Source of the DNA: Phycisphaerae bacterium
GTDB taxonomy: Bacteria > Planctomycetota > Phycisphaerae > Phycisphaerales > Phycisphaeraceae
Reading direction: 5' to 3'
DNA: 64,000 bases
Assembly: GCA_030425705.1 (NCBI GenBank)
Contig: JAUHZU010000003.1
Location: forward strand, 372,001 to 436,000
Numbering within the stretch: the first letter of the stretch is position 1; each line of letters starts with the position of its first letter. This document shows positions 1-8,817 of the stretch, in pieces. Position numbers and translations under genes: made by a program. Below the pieces are notes generated by a model. The model worked only from the letters and a program-made list of their open reading frames with translations. It made no database searches and was not told the origin of the DNA.

Positions 1-427
1 TGCCCTGGTCGGTCCACAGGTCGGCCTGCTGGCGGATCGCGTCGGGGCTGGGGCTGTCGATGACGGCCGCGAGGTCGCGTGGCCCGGCCCCGGCAACGCC
101 GGTGCCCACGGGACGCAGCCGCAACTCGGTCAGCGCGAGCCGCTCGATCAGCACGGGGTCGTCGTCGGCCAGCGCGTCGTGGAACCGGGCGTAGCGCTCG
201 TGCTCCTCGCTGAGCGATTGGGCGCGGGCTTCGAGGACGCGGCGCTGGTCCTGGAGGTCGAGGGTCTCGAGGTACGCTGGGAACAATGCGGCCGCCGCGA
301 TGGAGGCGAGACCGACAAGCACGAACCCCCAACTCAGCATCCAGCCGATCGCCGCGTCGGCCGCACCCGGGGGCTTGGGGTCGCGCCGGCGGCGGTATTG
401 CTCGTAGCTGCTTTTCAGGCCTTCCAT
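1..427 (-). CDS. Single-pass membrane protein with coiled-coil, partial (runs off left edge)
   Basis: Reading the minus strand from an ATG at 427 gives an uninterrupted frame to the window edge (142 codons, C-terminus missing). The first ~25 residues are polar (starting MEGLKSSYEQYRRRR), then one hydrophobic segment at about residues 27-50, then a Gln/Glu/Arg-rich stretch at about 53-85 that looks like a coiled coil. This layout (short basic cytoplasmic tail, one membrane span, coiled coil) is common in envelope and division-associated proteins, but I recognise no family. It is divergent from miaB. Codon use matches its neighbours. Function unknown. Confidence 0.6.
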   Translation of the reverse strand, partial: MEGLKSSYEQYRRRRDPKPPGAADAAIGWMLSWGFVLVGLASIAAAALFPAYLETLDLQDQRRVLEARAQSLSEEHERYARFHDALADDDPVLIERLALTELRLRPVGTGVAGAGPRDLAAVIDSPSPDAIRQQADLWTDQG

Positions 428-559
428 GGCTTATTCGATATCGGCAGGGCACCGGCCCCTGCGAGATTTTACAGGCGACCCCGTCCGTCGCCCGCCCCGG
501 GCCGAGTACGATATACGGCTCGCCCGCTGCGCACACCGCATCCAACCGCAGGACCCGAT
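428..559. promoter_or_regulatory. Divergent intergenic region upstream of miaB
   Basis: This 132-nt gap separates the divergent membrane protein and miaB. A TACGAT hexamer at about 505-510 is a plausible -10 for miaB, giving a leader of about 45 nt. AGGA at 550-553 is a Shine-Dalgarno core about 6 nt before the proposed TTG start. No strong -35 is visible. Confidence 0.3.
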
Positions 560-2275
560 TTGCCCGAGATCACGCTCCCCCAGTTCCGTCCACCAACGCC
601 CGCCGACGCCGCGGCCGGTTGCGGCACCGGCGGGTCGTCGTCCGTGTTGATGCCCGAGGGCGCGACGGCCGGGGATGCAAACGGCACCGGCGGCCCGAGC
701 GTCTACCTCGAGACCTTCGGCTGCCAGATGAACGTGCTCGATAGCCAATTGGTCGTCAGCCAGCTCCGGGGGCTGGGCTACCGGTTTATCGACGACTGGA
801 AGCGGGCCGACGTCGTGCTCTACAACACCTGCTCGGTCCGCGAGCAGGCGGAGAACAAGGTCTGGTCCCGTGTCGGTCTGGTCGGCAAGCACAAGCAGGA
901 GCATCCCGGCGTCGTGCTCGGGGTCATCGGCTGCATGGCCGAACGCGACGGCGAGGACATGGTCCGGCGGCACCCGCAGATCGACCTGCTCTGCGGGCCC
1001 GGCGAGCTCGATAAGGTCCCGATGCTCATCGACAACGTGTTCAAGACGAAGACCGAAGGGTCAGGAGACCAAGGGGCCGAGGGGACAAGTGGGGCACAGG
1101 TCGCGCTCCAGGGCAACACCCACCGACGCAGCTCCACGCTCAGCGCCGCGAGCGACAAGCTCGAGCTCATCGACCTGTCGCGCAGCTTCAGCACGGCCGA
1201 CACGGAGCTGCCCGGCGAGCATATCCCCGGGGCCGGGCGGAGCGCCTACGTGCGCATCACGCGCGGCTGCAACAAGCTGTGCACCTATTGCGTCGTGCCC
1301 AACACCCGCGGGGCCGAGGTCCACCGCCACCCCGACCACATTGTCGAGGAGTGCCGCAAGCTCGCCGACCAGGGCGTCATCGAGGTCACGCTGCTCGGCC
1401 AGACCGTCAACCACTACCACTACGACCAGAGCGCCGCGGTACGGGTCGACGGCGTCTGGCAGCCGCAGGTCGGCACGGTCATCAGCCCGAACAAAGGCAC
1501 CGGCGGGCCGTCGCCACAGTTCAACGAGACAACGACCAGCTTCGCCGACCTGCTCTGGCGGGTGCACGAAGAGGTGCCCGCCATCCAGCGGCTGCGCTTC
1601 GTGACGTCCCTGCCCCGCGACTTCGGCGACGACATCCTGCAGGTCATGGCCGACGCGCCGCGCATCTGCCGGTACCTGCACCTGCCCGTGCAGTCGGGCA
1701 GCAACCGCGTCCTGGCGAAGATGAACCGCGGCTACCGCGTCGAGCAGTACCGCGACCTCATCGGCCGGGTCCGCCACTACCTGCCCACGGCGACCCTGGC
1801 CACCGACATCATCGTCGGCTTCCCGGGCGAGACCGAGGACGACTTCGAGCAGACCGCCGAGCTGATGCGCTACGCGCGGTACAAGAACAGCTTCATCTTC
1901 AAGTACTCGCCCCGGCCGGGCACGACGGCCTACGACCGGCTGCCCGACGATATCCCCGACGCCGTGAAGCGCCGCCGCAACAACACGCTGCTGACGCTGC
2001 AGACCGAACTCAGCCGCGAGGTCCACGCCGGGTTCGTCGGCCGGACCGTCCGTGTCTTCGTCGAGGGCGTCTCTCAGAAGGTCCGCAAGGCAGAAGACCG
2101 CGGCCAGTCCCAAGACGCGGCGGGTGGCACCACCCAGCTCTCCGGCCGGACCGACGGCGACCTGATCACCCTGTTCGAGGGCGACCCGTCACTGGTCGGG
2201 CAGATCGTAGACGTCCGCGTGACCGGGTCCGCACCGCTGAGCCTCAGCGGTGCGCTCGTCGCGACTAATGTGTGA
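560..2275 (+). CDS. miaB: tRNA-2-methylthio-N6-dimethylallyladenosine synthase MiaB
   Basis: Radical-SAM methylthiotransferase that adds the 2-methylthio group to i6A37 of tRNAs reading UNN codons. N-terminal UPF0004 domain begins at about residue 49 (YLETFGCQMN, first cluster Cys about 55). The radical-SAM CxxxCxxC is in RGCNKLCTYC (C237, C241, C244), and a C-terminal TRAM domain follows from about 490. The TTG start at 560 is chosen because AGGA lies just upstream and because a GTGG-S peptide repeat lies between this codon and the first ATG (650), which has no ribosome site; 650 remains possible. At 571 aa it is long for the family (about 440-480). The extra length is the N-terminal tail and two hydrophilic inserts (nt about 1055-1130 and 1435-1540). 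Its 3' end overlaps the convergent phosphatase gene by 11 bp. Confidence 0.93.
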   Translation: MPEITLPQFRPPTPADAAAGCGTGGSSSVLMPEGATAGDANGTGGPSVYLETFGCQMNVLDSQLVVSQLRGLGYRFIDDWKRADVVLYNTCSVREQAENKVWSRVGLVGKHKQEHPGVVLGVIGCMAERDGEDMVRRHPQIDLLCGPGELDKVPMLIDNVFKTKTEGSGDQGAEGTSGAQVALQGNTHRRSSTLSAASDKLELIDLSRSFSTADTELPGEHIPGAGRSAYVRITRGCNKLCTYCVVPNTRGAEVHRHPDHIVEECRKLADQGVIEVTLLGQTVNHYHYDQSAAVRVDGVWQPQVGTVISPNKGTGGPSPQFNETTTSFADLLWRVHEEVPAIQRLRFVTSLPRDFGDDILQVMADAPRICRYLHLPVQSGSNRVLAKMNRGYRVEQYRDLIGRVRHYLPTATLATDIIVGFPGETEDDFEQTAELMRYARYKNSFIFKYSPRPGTTAYDRLPDDIPDAVKRRRNNTLLTLQTELSREVHAGFVGRTVRVFVEGVSQKVRKAEDRGQSQDAAGGTTQLSGRTDGDLITLFEGDPSLVGQIVDVRVTGSAPLSLSGALVATNV

Positions 2276-3143
2276 GTGTGGCCAGTTGCCCGCGGGCCAT
2301 GCCGCGGAGCAGGTGGAAGGGGCTGGTGAGGATCTTGGGCCACTGGCGTTTCACGCCGGTCGCGCACAGGAGCAGGGCGGTTGTGTCATCGCCGCCGAGC
2401 GACGCGGTGCCGTCGTGGTCGGGCGCGAGGTAGGCGAGCAGGTCGGGCAGCACCCGCTCGGGGTTTGGTGTTTCGCCGGCCCGGGCGCAGACCTCCCGCA
2501 CGGTTTCGAGCAGTCCCTGCACGCCGATCTGCCGACCGTCGGGCCCCATCGCCTCGATGAACGCGTCGGTGTAGAGCAGCAGTAGGTCGCCGGGCCGCAT
2601 CGCTTTGCGCGTCTGTTCGTAGCCGATGGAGTCGTCGATGCCCAGAGGCAGCTCCGCGCCACGCGGCGTGTCCTGCTCGTCGGTGTTTTCGAGGGCGGAC
2701 CAGCGGTGGTGTTCCGCGTCGTAATGCAGCGGCGGCGGGTGGCCGGCGTTGATCAGGTTCAGCTCGCGCTTGGGGGCGAAGTAGCTAAGCGCGACGGCGG
2801 TCGCGAACCGGCCGGCGTCGGTCGCTTCCCCGAACGCGCGGTTGAGCCGCGCGACGAAGCGCTGGTGGCTGGTGTAGTTGACGTAGCGCTGCATCAGCTT
2901 GCGCAGGCCGTCGGCGAAGGACGCGACCGTGTCGCCGTGGCCCGCGACGTCGGCGAGGATGACCCGGCTGATCCGCCCCGAGGCGCAGGACGAGGCGTAG
3001 TACACGTCGCCGCCCGCGTCCTGGTCCTCGAACGGCCGGGCCACGAGATACAGGTCCAGCCCGGTCATGTGCAGCGTCTGGGTCGCGGCGCGGTTGCCGC
3101 CCCAGACCTGGAGGCACTGCATCTTGATCGGGTCGGTCGGCAT
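2265..3143 (-). CDS. SpoIIE/PP2C-family serine phosphatase (soluble)
   Basis: Metal-dependent protein phosphatase of the RsbU/SpoIIE type, 292 aa. Visible motifs are AGGDVYY (Asp about 46), LADVAGHGD (about 64-71), AGHPPPLHY (about 130) and LLLYTDAFIEA near residue 215, the expected acidic metal-binding stations. There is no sensor domain or membrane segment; the catalytic domain fills nearly the whole protein. The start MPTDPIKM at 3143 is preferred; MQCLQVW at 3122 is an alternative. A TATGAT at about 3184-3189 (minus-strand reading) is a possible -10, leaving a ~35 nt leader. Family members usually dephosphorylate anti-sigma-factor antagonists, but no antagonist or anti-sigma kinase gene is adjacent, so the target is unknown. 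Confidence 0.85.
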   Translation of the reverse strand: MPTDPIKMQCLQVWGGNRAATQTLHMTGLDLYLVARPFEDQDAGGDVYYASSCASGRISRVILADVAGHGDTVASFADGLRKLMQRYVNYTSHQRFVARLNRAFGEATDAGRFATAVALSYFAPKRELNLINAGHPPPLHYDAEHHRWSALENTDEQDTPRGAELPLGIDDSIGYEQTRKAMRPGDLLLLYTDAFIEAMGPDGRQIGVQGLLETVREVCARAGETPNPERVLPDLLAYLAPDHDGTASLGGDDTTALLLCATGVKRQWPKILTSPFHLLRGMARGQLATLTH

Positions 3144-3286
3144 CGGAGCTCGGGCGTTGAAGGTCGGGTCTCGGGACGGGGCATCATATCCACTGGCCGG
3201 GGCCGGCAACGCTGTAACCCCGCGATCCGCCGTACAATTCCCACGCACTTTGGAAGACCCGGCACCCGCACCCCGAGGCCCGCACG

Positions 3287-4399
3287 ATGATGATTTTTGA
3301 CGGCCACCTGGACATGGCCATGAACGCCCTGGACCACGAGCGCGGCCAGACCTGGGAGGTCACCCACATCCGCGAGCGTGAGCGGGCCGGGGTCCACGAC
3401 GGTCGGGGGCTGAGCACCGTGAGCATCCCCGAGCTGCGGGCGAGCAACACGCCGGTCGTGCTGACCACGGTGATCGCGCGGTGCAAGCCGTACATCGATG
3501 CCTGCCGCAAAAACGTGAACGACGGCGACTGGCCGGCTCAATCGATGACCCACGCGGTCGGCATGGGGCAGCTCGCGTACTACAAGCTGCTGGCCGGGCG
3601 TGGCGACCTGAAGATCATCACCACCGCATCGGGCCTGCGCGAGCACATCGACGAGTGGACGGCCGACCCGGTCTCGACGCCGCTGGGCATCATCCTCACG
3701 ATGGAGGGGGCGGACCCGATCACGACGCCGGCCGAACTGGAGCAATGGCACGCGCAAGGGCTGCGGACGCTGATGCTCGCGCACTTCGGGCAGAGCCGGT
3801 ACGCGCACGGCACGCCGAGCTCGATGGACAGCTCCGGGCCGACCAACCCGTACGACGTGGACGGCCCGCTCAGCGATATGGGCCGGCAACTCCTGCCGAT
3901 CCTGCACCGCTTGGGCATGCCCCTGGACCTGACGCATACCGCCGACCAGACCTTTGCCGAGGCGGCGGGGCTGTTCGAGGGGCGCATCTACTCCAGCCAC
4001 ACCGGCTGCCGGGCGGTGTGTGATATTCCGCGGAACCACTCGGACGCGCAGATCCGGGAGGTCGTCGGCCGGGGCGGGGTCGTCGGGCTGCCGATGTTCA
4101 ACCTGTTCCTCAAGCCGGGCTACGAACGCGACGGTGGCAAGGGGCAGGTGCCGCTGACGATCGCGGCGGACCACGCGGACCACATCTGCCAGCTCGCCGG
4201 CAACGCGCAGCACGTCGCCCTGGGCACCGACAGCGACGGCGGGTTCGGTGCCGAGCACATGCCCGCGGAGGTCGACACGCACCGTGACCTGCATGCGTTC
4301 GCCGACACCCTGCGCGGCCGCGGCTACAGCGACAGCGATATTCAGGGCGTCATGTTCGGCAACTGGATGCGCTTCTTCACAGAGACCCTGCCCGCATGA
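3287..4399 (+). CDS. Peptidase M19 family (membrane/renal dipeptidase)
   Basis: Zinc-dependent dipeptidase of the amidohydrolase fold, 370 aa, the usual family length. The HxD zinc motif is at the very start (FDGHLDM, H7/D9). The bridging Glu is in LTMEGADPI (about residue 140), later His ligands are in DLTHTAD (about 219) and YSSHTGCR (about 242), and a catalytic Asp is in LGTDSDGG (about 313). There is no signal peptide, so it is probably cytoplasmic and cleaves dipeptides. A TACAAT at 3233-3238 could be the -10. The stop codon overlaps the next start (ATGA), indicating translational coupling to the GH130 gene, although no functional link between the two is obvious. Confidence 0.9.
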   Translation: MMIFDGHLDMAMNALDHERGQTWEVTHIRERERAGVHDGRGLSTVSIPELRASNTPVVLTTVIARCKPYIDACRKNVNDGDWPAQSMTHAVGMGQLAYYKLLAGRGDLKIITTASGLREHIDEWTADPVSTPLGIILTMEGADPITTPAELEQWHAQGLRTLMLAHFGQSRYAHGTPSSMDSSGPTNPYDVDGPLSDMGRQLLPILHRLGMPLDLTHTADQTFAEAAGLFEGRIYSSHTGCRAVCDIPRNHSDAQIREVVGRGGVVGLPMFNLFLKPGYERDGGKGQVPLTIAADHADHICQLAGNAQHVALGTDSDGGFGAEHMPAEVDTHRDLHAFADTLRGRGYSDSDIQGVMFGNWMRFFTETLPA

Positions 4400-5472
4400 T
4401 CCCGCGGCTGTTCACCCACAAGCTGCTGTCGCCCGGCGACCTGGAACCCAGCGACCCACGCATGCGCGTGGTGGGGGTGTTCAACCCCGGCGTTGTCGAG
4501 GTCGGGGGGCGCACCGCGATCCTGGCCCGCGTCGTCGAACAGCCGGTGGAGGTGCGCGACGGGTACATCGCGTCGCCGCGGTTCGACGACGGTGAGCTAC
4601 GGGTCGACTGGCTGGCGTGTGTGGATTGTGACACCGCCGACCCACGCACGCTCGTCTCCAGGACGACCGGCCGTGTGCGGCTGCGGTTCGTCTCACACCT
4701 GCGGCTGTTCTGGCTGGACACACCACCCGACGCGGACGCCGAACCCGTGGTCGGCGATGAGTCACAGCGGATCATACCGCAGGGGCCGTACGAACAATAC
4801 GGCATCGAGGACCCGCGCATCACGCGCTTGGGCGACTCGTACTTCATAACTTACGTGGGCGTGTCGGAGCACGGCATCTGCACGAGCCTGATGCGGACGG
4901 ATGATTTCGCGACGTTCGAGCGTTTGGGTGTGATACTCCCGCCGGACAACAAGGATGTACTGCTGTTCCCCGAGAAAGTCGCCTGGCAGTACGCGGCGCT
5001 GCACCGACCGATGCCGAGCATGAAGTTCTCGCCGCCGCGCGTGTGGTTCGCGCAGAGCGACGACCTCATCAGCTGGGGCGATCATCGGCCTGTTGCGGGG
5101 TTGTCGATCGGGGGTGCGTTCCGCGACCGCGCCGGGGGCAGCACCGTCCCGATCCGCACCGAGCGTGGCTGGCTGGTGCTGGTACACGGGTCGGACAAAC
5201 AACCCGGCGATGGCGGGGCGGGTGTTTACTCTGCCGGGGCGGTGGTCCTCAATCGTTTCAAACCCTGGCGCGTGGCCGCGCGCACGCCCGAGCCGTTCAT
5301 GCTCCCCGAGCACGACTTCGAGAAGCGCGGCTTCGTCGATAACGTCGTGTTCCCGACCGGGGCGGTGGTGCGGGGCGGGCAGTTGCATGTCTATTACGGT
5401 GCCGCGGACGAGCACGCCGCGGTGTGTGGGTACGACTTGGCCGGGCTGCTCGGCATCTGCGAGCCGGTCTGA
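4396..5472 (+). CDS. Glycoside hydrolase family 130-type protein (beta-mannoside phosphorylase/hydrolase-like)
   Basis: Five-bladed beta-propeller enzyme of the GH130 type, 358 aa, usual length. The clearest signature is GIEDPRITRLGDSYF (residues about 136-150), where the Asp-Pro-Arg supports the catalytic acid. FRDRAGGSTVP (about 240) and VDNVVFPTG (about 315) match conserved phosphate and substrate regions, and the end (VYYGAADEHAAVCG) is typical of the family. Known members phosphorolyse or hydrolyse beta-1,2- or beta-1,4-mannosides. The exact linkage cannot be inferred from sequence by eye. No signal peptide, so cytoplasmic. Coupled by ATGA overlap to the upstream dipeptidase gene. Confidence 0.85.
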   Translation: MIPRLFTHKLLSPGDLEPSDPRMRVVGVFNPGVVEVGGRTAILARVVEQPVEVRDGYIASPRFDDGELRVDWLACVDCDTADPRTLVSRTTGRVRLRFVSHLRLFWLDTPPDADAEPVVGDESQRIIPQGPYEQYGIEDPRITRLGDSYFITYVGVSEHGICTSLMRTDDFATFERLGVILPPDNKDVLLFPEKVAWQYAALHRPMPSMKFSPPRVWFAQSDDLISWGDHRPVAGLSIGGAFRDRAGGSTVPIRTERGWLVLVHGSDKQPGDGGAGVYSAGAVVLNRFKPWRVAARTPEPFMLPEHDFEKRGFVDNVVFPTGAVVRGGQLHVYYGAADEHAAVCGYDLAGLLGICEPV

Positions 5473-5503
5473 ATCGAGCGATGTGGTCTGCCGCCACATG
5501 AAA

Positions 5504-5532
5504 CGCAACCGGCGGTACTTCCGCCGGCTGCG
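5504..5532. terminator. Hairpin between convergent genes
   Basis: Arms at 5504-5515 and 5521-5532 pair over 12 positions with one A/C mismatch, loop TACTT. It sits between the 3' ends of the GH130 gene (+) and the small exported-protein gene (-) and could terminate both. Neither side has a long T-run, so intrinsic termination is uncertain. Confidence 0.4.
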
Positions 5533-5553
5533 TCCATGCGTTTTCGTTTCGGC

Positions 5554-5883
5554 TCAGTGCCGGTGGTTGAGCTTGATGTCGAAGAACCCGGGGGCGGAGT
5601 AGGACCGGTCGCTCATGTCGCGGTCCTTCCAGACCTCGCCGGTCTGCGTGTCGATGACATACGCGACGCGGTCGGAGGTGGCGACCTGGTACCGGCCGTT
5701 CTCGACCACGACGGTCACGGGTTCCCCGGAAAAACGTTCATCAACATGCGCGGGGTCGAACCGGTCGAATCCCCGGCCATCGCGGTCGCGGTTCTGCCCG
5801 AAGCTGGGCAGGATGAACATCATCAGGGCGGCCGAGAACACCGCGCCGATCAGGAGACTCTGGGGGTGGAAGCTGGTTTTCAT
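5554..5883 (-). CDS. Small exported/membrane-anchored hypothetical protein
   Basis: 109 aa. The N-terminus (MKTSFHPQSLLIG...) is followed by a hydrophobic span to about residue 29, ending near FGQ, which could be a signal peptide or an anchor. The rest is charged, with a segment GRYQVATSDRVAYVIDTQTG that reads as a short beta-repeat of the kind seen in small planctomycete proteins of unknown role. The ATG at 5883 is chosen because AGGAG lies a few bases upstream. It follows sthA on the same strand with a 130-bp gap, so co-transcription is possible. No function assigned. Confidence 0.65.
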   Translation of the reverse strand: MKTSFHPQSLLIGAVFSAALMMFILPSFGQNRDRDGRGFDRFDPAHVDERFSGEPVTVVVENGRYQVATSDRVAYVIDTQTGEVWKDRDMSDRSYSAPGFFDIKLNHRH

Positions 5884-6013
5884 CGCGGGCTCCTTGTGGA
5901 AGGTGGGGCGGCCAACAGGACAACGGCCGACGTCATCATAAAGGACGCCCGCCGGTCCGGTCGGTTTCAGGATGGCGCTGCCGGGGTGCAGGCCTTGCAC
6001 CCGGGCTCGGCGG

Positions 6014-7468
6014 TTAGACCACGAGCGCGAGCTTGTTCAGCCCGTTGTAAGCGGCGATCTTGTAGGCCTCGGCCAGGGTTGGGAAGTTGAAGACGTTGTT
6101 GATGAAGAACTCCGCCTTGCCGCCCAGCGCCATACAGGTCTGCCCGATGTGGATCAATTCGGTCGCGCCGGTGCCGATCGCGTGGACGCCGAGGATCTCG
6201 TGGGTGTCCTGGTGGATGAGGATCTTGAGCATGCCCTGGTCGTCGCCGAGCAGCTTGCCGCGTGCGATCTCGCGGTAGTTGGCGACGCCGGCCTCGTAAG
6301 GGATGCCCTCGTCGGTGAGCTGCTTCTCGGTCTTGCCGACCATGGAGATCTCGGGCACCGCGTAGATGCCGAAGGGGAACAGCTTCTGGTTCCAGTCCTC
6401 GACCGCCACGCCGAAGGCGTGGCACACCGCGCGTCGGCCCTGCTCCATCGACGTCGACGCGAGCGAGGGGAAGCCGATCACATCCCCGGCCGCGTAGACG
6501 TGCTCTACGGGCTTGGGGTTGTCCTTGTCGTCCATGTTCAGCGTCTGGTAGTTCTCATTGACGCGTAGGCGTTCGCGGTCGTCGTAGGTGATGCCGACGT
6601 TTTCGAGTCCGAGCCGCTTGCAGACGCCCTGACGCCCGACGCAGTAGAGCAGCGCTTCGGCGCGGAGGGTCTTGCCGGACTCCAGGCGTGCCTCGACCAG
6701 CGAGCCGTGGATGCTCCGGCCGTTGCCTTCTTCCGGCGCGAGCGGGCGGATGCCCTCGACCTTCTCGCCGCAGCGGAGGGTGATGCCCGACTGCCGCATG
6801 AAGTACGCGAAGGCGTCGGCGATCTCCTGGTCCAGGAAGCCGAGGACCTCGTTGCGTCCCTCGACCAGCGTCACCCGGACGCCGAGCGTCGCCATGATGC
6901 AGGCATACTCCGTGCCGATCACGCCGCCGCCGACCACGATGAGTGTCTTCGGCAGGGCCTCGAGCTTGAGGAACGAGTCGGACGAGAGGATGTCTTTGTT
7001 GTTGAACGGGACGTGCGCCGGCTTGGCCGGCCGGGTGCCGACCGCGATGAGGAACTTGTCGCCGGTGATCATCTCGCTGGTGTCGTCGTGGATCACCTGG
7101 ATCAGGTTGGGGCCCTCGAAGTGGGCCTCGCCCCAGATCAGCTCGATGTTGTTGCGGTCGAACTGGTCGCGGATGACCTCCCACTCGTGGCGGATGACCT
7201 CGTCGGAGACGGCGACCAGGTCGGCGATCGTGATGTCTTTCTTGACGCGGTAGGAGCTGCCGAACAGCCCGCGCTTGTTCCGGCCGGTCAGGTGCAGCGC
7301 GGCCTCGCGGAGGGCCTTGGACGGGATGGTGCCGGTATTGATCTGGGCCCCGCCGACGACGGGTGCCTTCTCGATGATGGCGACCTTCTTGCCGAGTTTC
7401 GCGGCCTGGATCGCCGCCTTCTGCCCCGCGGGGCCGGTGCCGATCACAACGCAGTCAAAGTGTCTCAT
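6014..7468 (-). CDS. sthA: Si-specific NAD(P)(+) transhydrogenase (SthA-type flavoprotein)
   Basis: Soluble pyridine nucleotide transhydrogenase, interconverting NADPH and NADH in the cytosol; 484 aa, full length. The FAD-binding GxGxxG is in VIGTGPAGQKAA (G10-x-G12-x-x-G15). The NAD(P)-binding site is VVGGGVIGTEYA (about 178-190). A second FAD motif is YAAGDVIGFPSLA, and a C-terminal dimerisation domain starts at about 345. In place of the CxxxxC redox pair of lipoamide dehydrogenases it has GGAQINTGTIPSK, with no cysteine, which fits a transhydrogenase rather than a disulfide reductase. Upstream (7469-7648) lies a non-coding gap from which it is probably transcribed alone or with the small downstream gene. 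Confidence 0.88.
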   Translation of the reverse strand: MRHFDCVVIGTGPAGQKAAIQAAKLGKKVAIIEKAPVVGGAQINTGTIPSKALREAALHLTGRNKRGLFGSSYRVKKDITIADLVAVSDEVIRHEWEVIRDQFDRNNIELIWGEAHFEGPNLIQVIHDDTSEMITGDKFLIAVGTRPAKPAHVPFNNKDILSSDSFLKLEALPKTLIVVGGGVIGTEYACIMATLGVRVTLVEGRNEVLGFLDQEIADAFAYFMRQSGITLRCGEKVEGIRPLAPEEGNGRSIHGSLVEARLESGKTLRAEALLYCVGRQGVCKRLGLENVGITYDDRERLRVNENYQTLNMDDKDNPKPVEHVYAAGDVIGFPSLASTSMEQGRRAVCHAFGVAVEDWNQKLFPFGIYAVPEISMVGKTEKQLTDEGIPYEAGVANYREIARGKLLGDDQGMLKILIHQDTHEILGVHAIGTGATELIHIGQTCMALGGKAEFFINNVFNFPTLAEAYKIAAYNGLNKLALVV

Positions 7469-7648
7469 GGCGGTCTGTTCCGGGGCTGGCCGAGGATTCG
7501 GTATGGTCGGTATCGTCCCGACAGCTTAGCCAGGTTAACGTCTGTATGGGGTTATCGTGGCGGCAGAGCGGTTTTGGGATCGACGCTGGCAAGGCCGACC
7601 CAAGCGTGTTACCGATTGCGGCAGGGCAGTCCCCGGCCTTGCGCGTTT

Positions 7649-8686
7649 CTAACCCGCCGGGGTGGTGACACGCAGCCACGTGGCGGGGCCGTCGGTCTGT
7701 GCGTTGACTCCGCCGAGCCCGGCGGGAAGCAGCGCGGTCTGCCCGGGCCCGATTTCGACCGTCTTGCCCGTGTCGCCACCCACGCGCACAGCGCCCGTGA
7801 GGACCATCCAGACCTCCGGCCCGCTCATCGCAAACGGTGCCGCCGTCGCCGCCGCGCGATCGACCCGCTCGATCGAAAAGTACGGGCAACGTACGAGCGT
7901 GGTCGCGGTCCCCTCGTCGACAGGCCGGGCTGAATGTGATTCCCAGGCGTTAGGGCCGTCGGTCGCCGGGTCGTCGAAGTCGATGCACGCCAGCGCCTCC
8001 TCGATATGCAACGCCCGGCCGGTGCGTCCCCAATCGTACACCCGGAACGTCGTGTCGCTGGGCGTCTGCACCTCCGCCACCAGCACCCCCGCGCCTAACG
8101 CGTGGCACGTCCCGCTCGGCAGGTAGTGGCAGTCCCCGGGCTCGACGGGCACGGCATTCAGCAGCGGGACGACCGCGTCGTCGGTGTTCGCCTGCAACGC
8201 ATCGTGGAGCTGGTCGGCGGTGACCCCGGGGCGCAGTCCTTTGTAGATCACCGCGCCCGGAACACGGTCAACGATGTACCACGCCTCGCTCTTCAAGTGC
8301 GCGTCGGGGTGCGCCGCGGCATAGGCGGGCGAGGGATGCACCTGGACCGACAGGTTCTCGTTCGCGTCGAGGTACTTGATGAGCAGCGGGAACCCGAGGT
8401 TGTCCGCCGTGCCGCCGCCCAGGATGCCGGTGGTGTGCTCGGCCAGCAGGGCGTCGATCCGCGTCCCCGCCAGCGGCCCGTTGCGGACGACCGAGTGCTC
8501 CGCGCCGCCGCCCCCGCCGGACACGCTGGTGGTTGCGAGGTCGACCAGTTCCCAAGACTCGCCGATGGGGGTGGACGCGTCGCCCGGCAGGTCGCGGCCG
8601 AGCCGTTCGAGCGATCGACCGCCCCAGACCTTCTCCTTGTAGATCGGGTCGAAGAGCAGGGGGTACAACGGCGGGGGGGTGGGCAT
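7649..8686 (-). CDS. manA: Mannose-6-phosphate isomerase, class I-like cupin
   Basis: Interconverts mannose-6-phosphate and fructose-6-phosphate, feeding nucleotide-sugar and glycan synthesis; 345 aa. Features: the N-terminal block PIYKEKVWGG; GESWELVD; the zinc-site segment LSVQVHPS (about 118) followed by LKSEAWYIVD; and the second-cupin segment SGTCHALGAG near residue 195. The length is that of the shorter bacterial (Bacillus ManA-like) isomerases rather than the ~390-aa enterobacterial form. It is the only protein in the window with a direct biochemical link to the GH130 mannoside enzyme, but it is about 2 kb away on the other strand, so this is not evidence of an operon. Confidence 0.88.
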   Translation of the reverse strand: MPTPPPLYPLLFDPIYKEKVWGGRSLERLGRDLPGDASTPIGESWELVDLATTSVSGGGGGAEHSVVRNGPLAGTRIDALLAEHTTGILGGGTADNLGFPLLIKYLDANENLSVQVHPSPAYAAAHPDAHLKSEAWYIVDRVPGAVIYKGLRPGVTADQLHDALQANTDDAVVPLLNAVPVEPGDCHYLPSGTCHALGAGVLVAEVQTPSDTTFRVYDWGRTGRALHIEEALACIDFDDPATDGPNAWESHSARPVDEGTATTLVRCPYFSIERVDRAAATAAPFAMSGPEVWMVLTGAVRVGGDTGKTVEIGPGQTALLPAGLGGVNAQTDGPATWLRVTTPAG

Positions 8687-8817
8687 GTCGCGGGCCTGGG
8701 GGTGGTTCGGTTGGGTCTCCAGCTTAACATTCGGCCGTTTGACCCTTGATTTTGCAGCAAACCCGGATAAGAATGAAGCAAACCTACCTGCCTTGATCCG
8801 GGGGCTGGAGCCACAAC

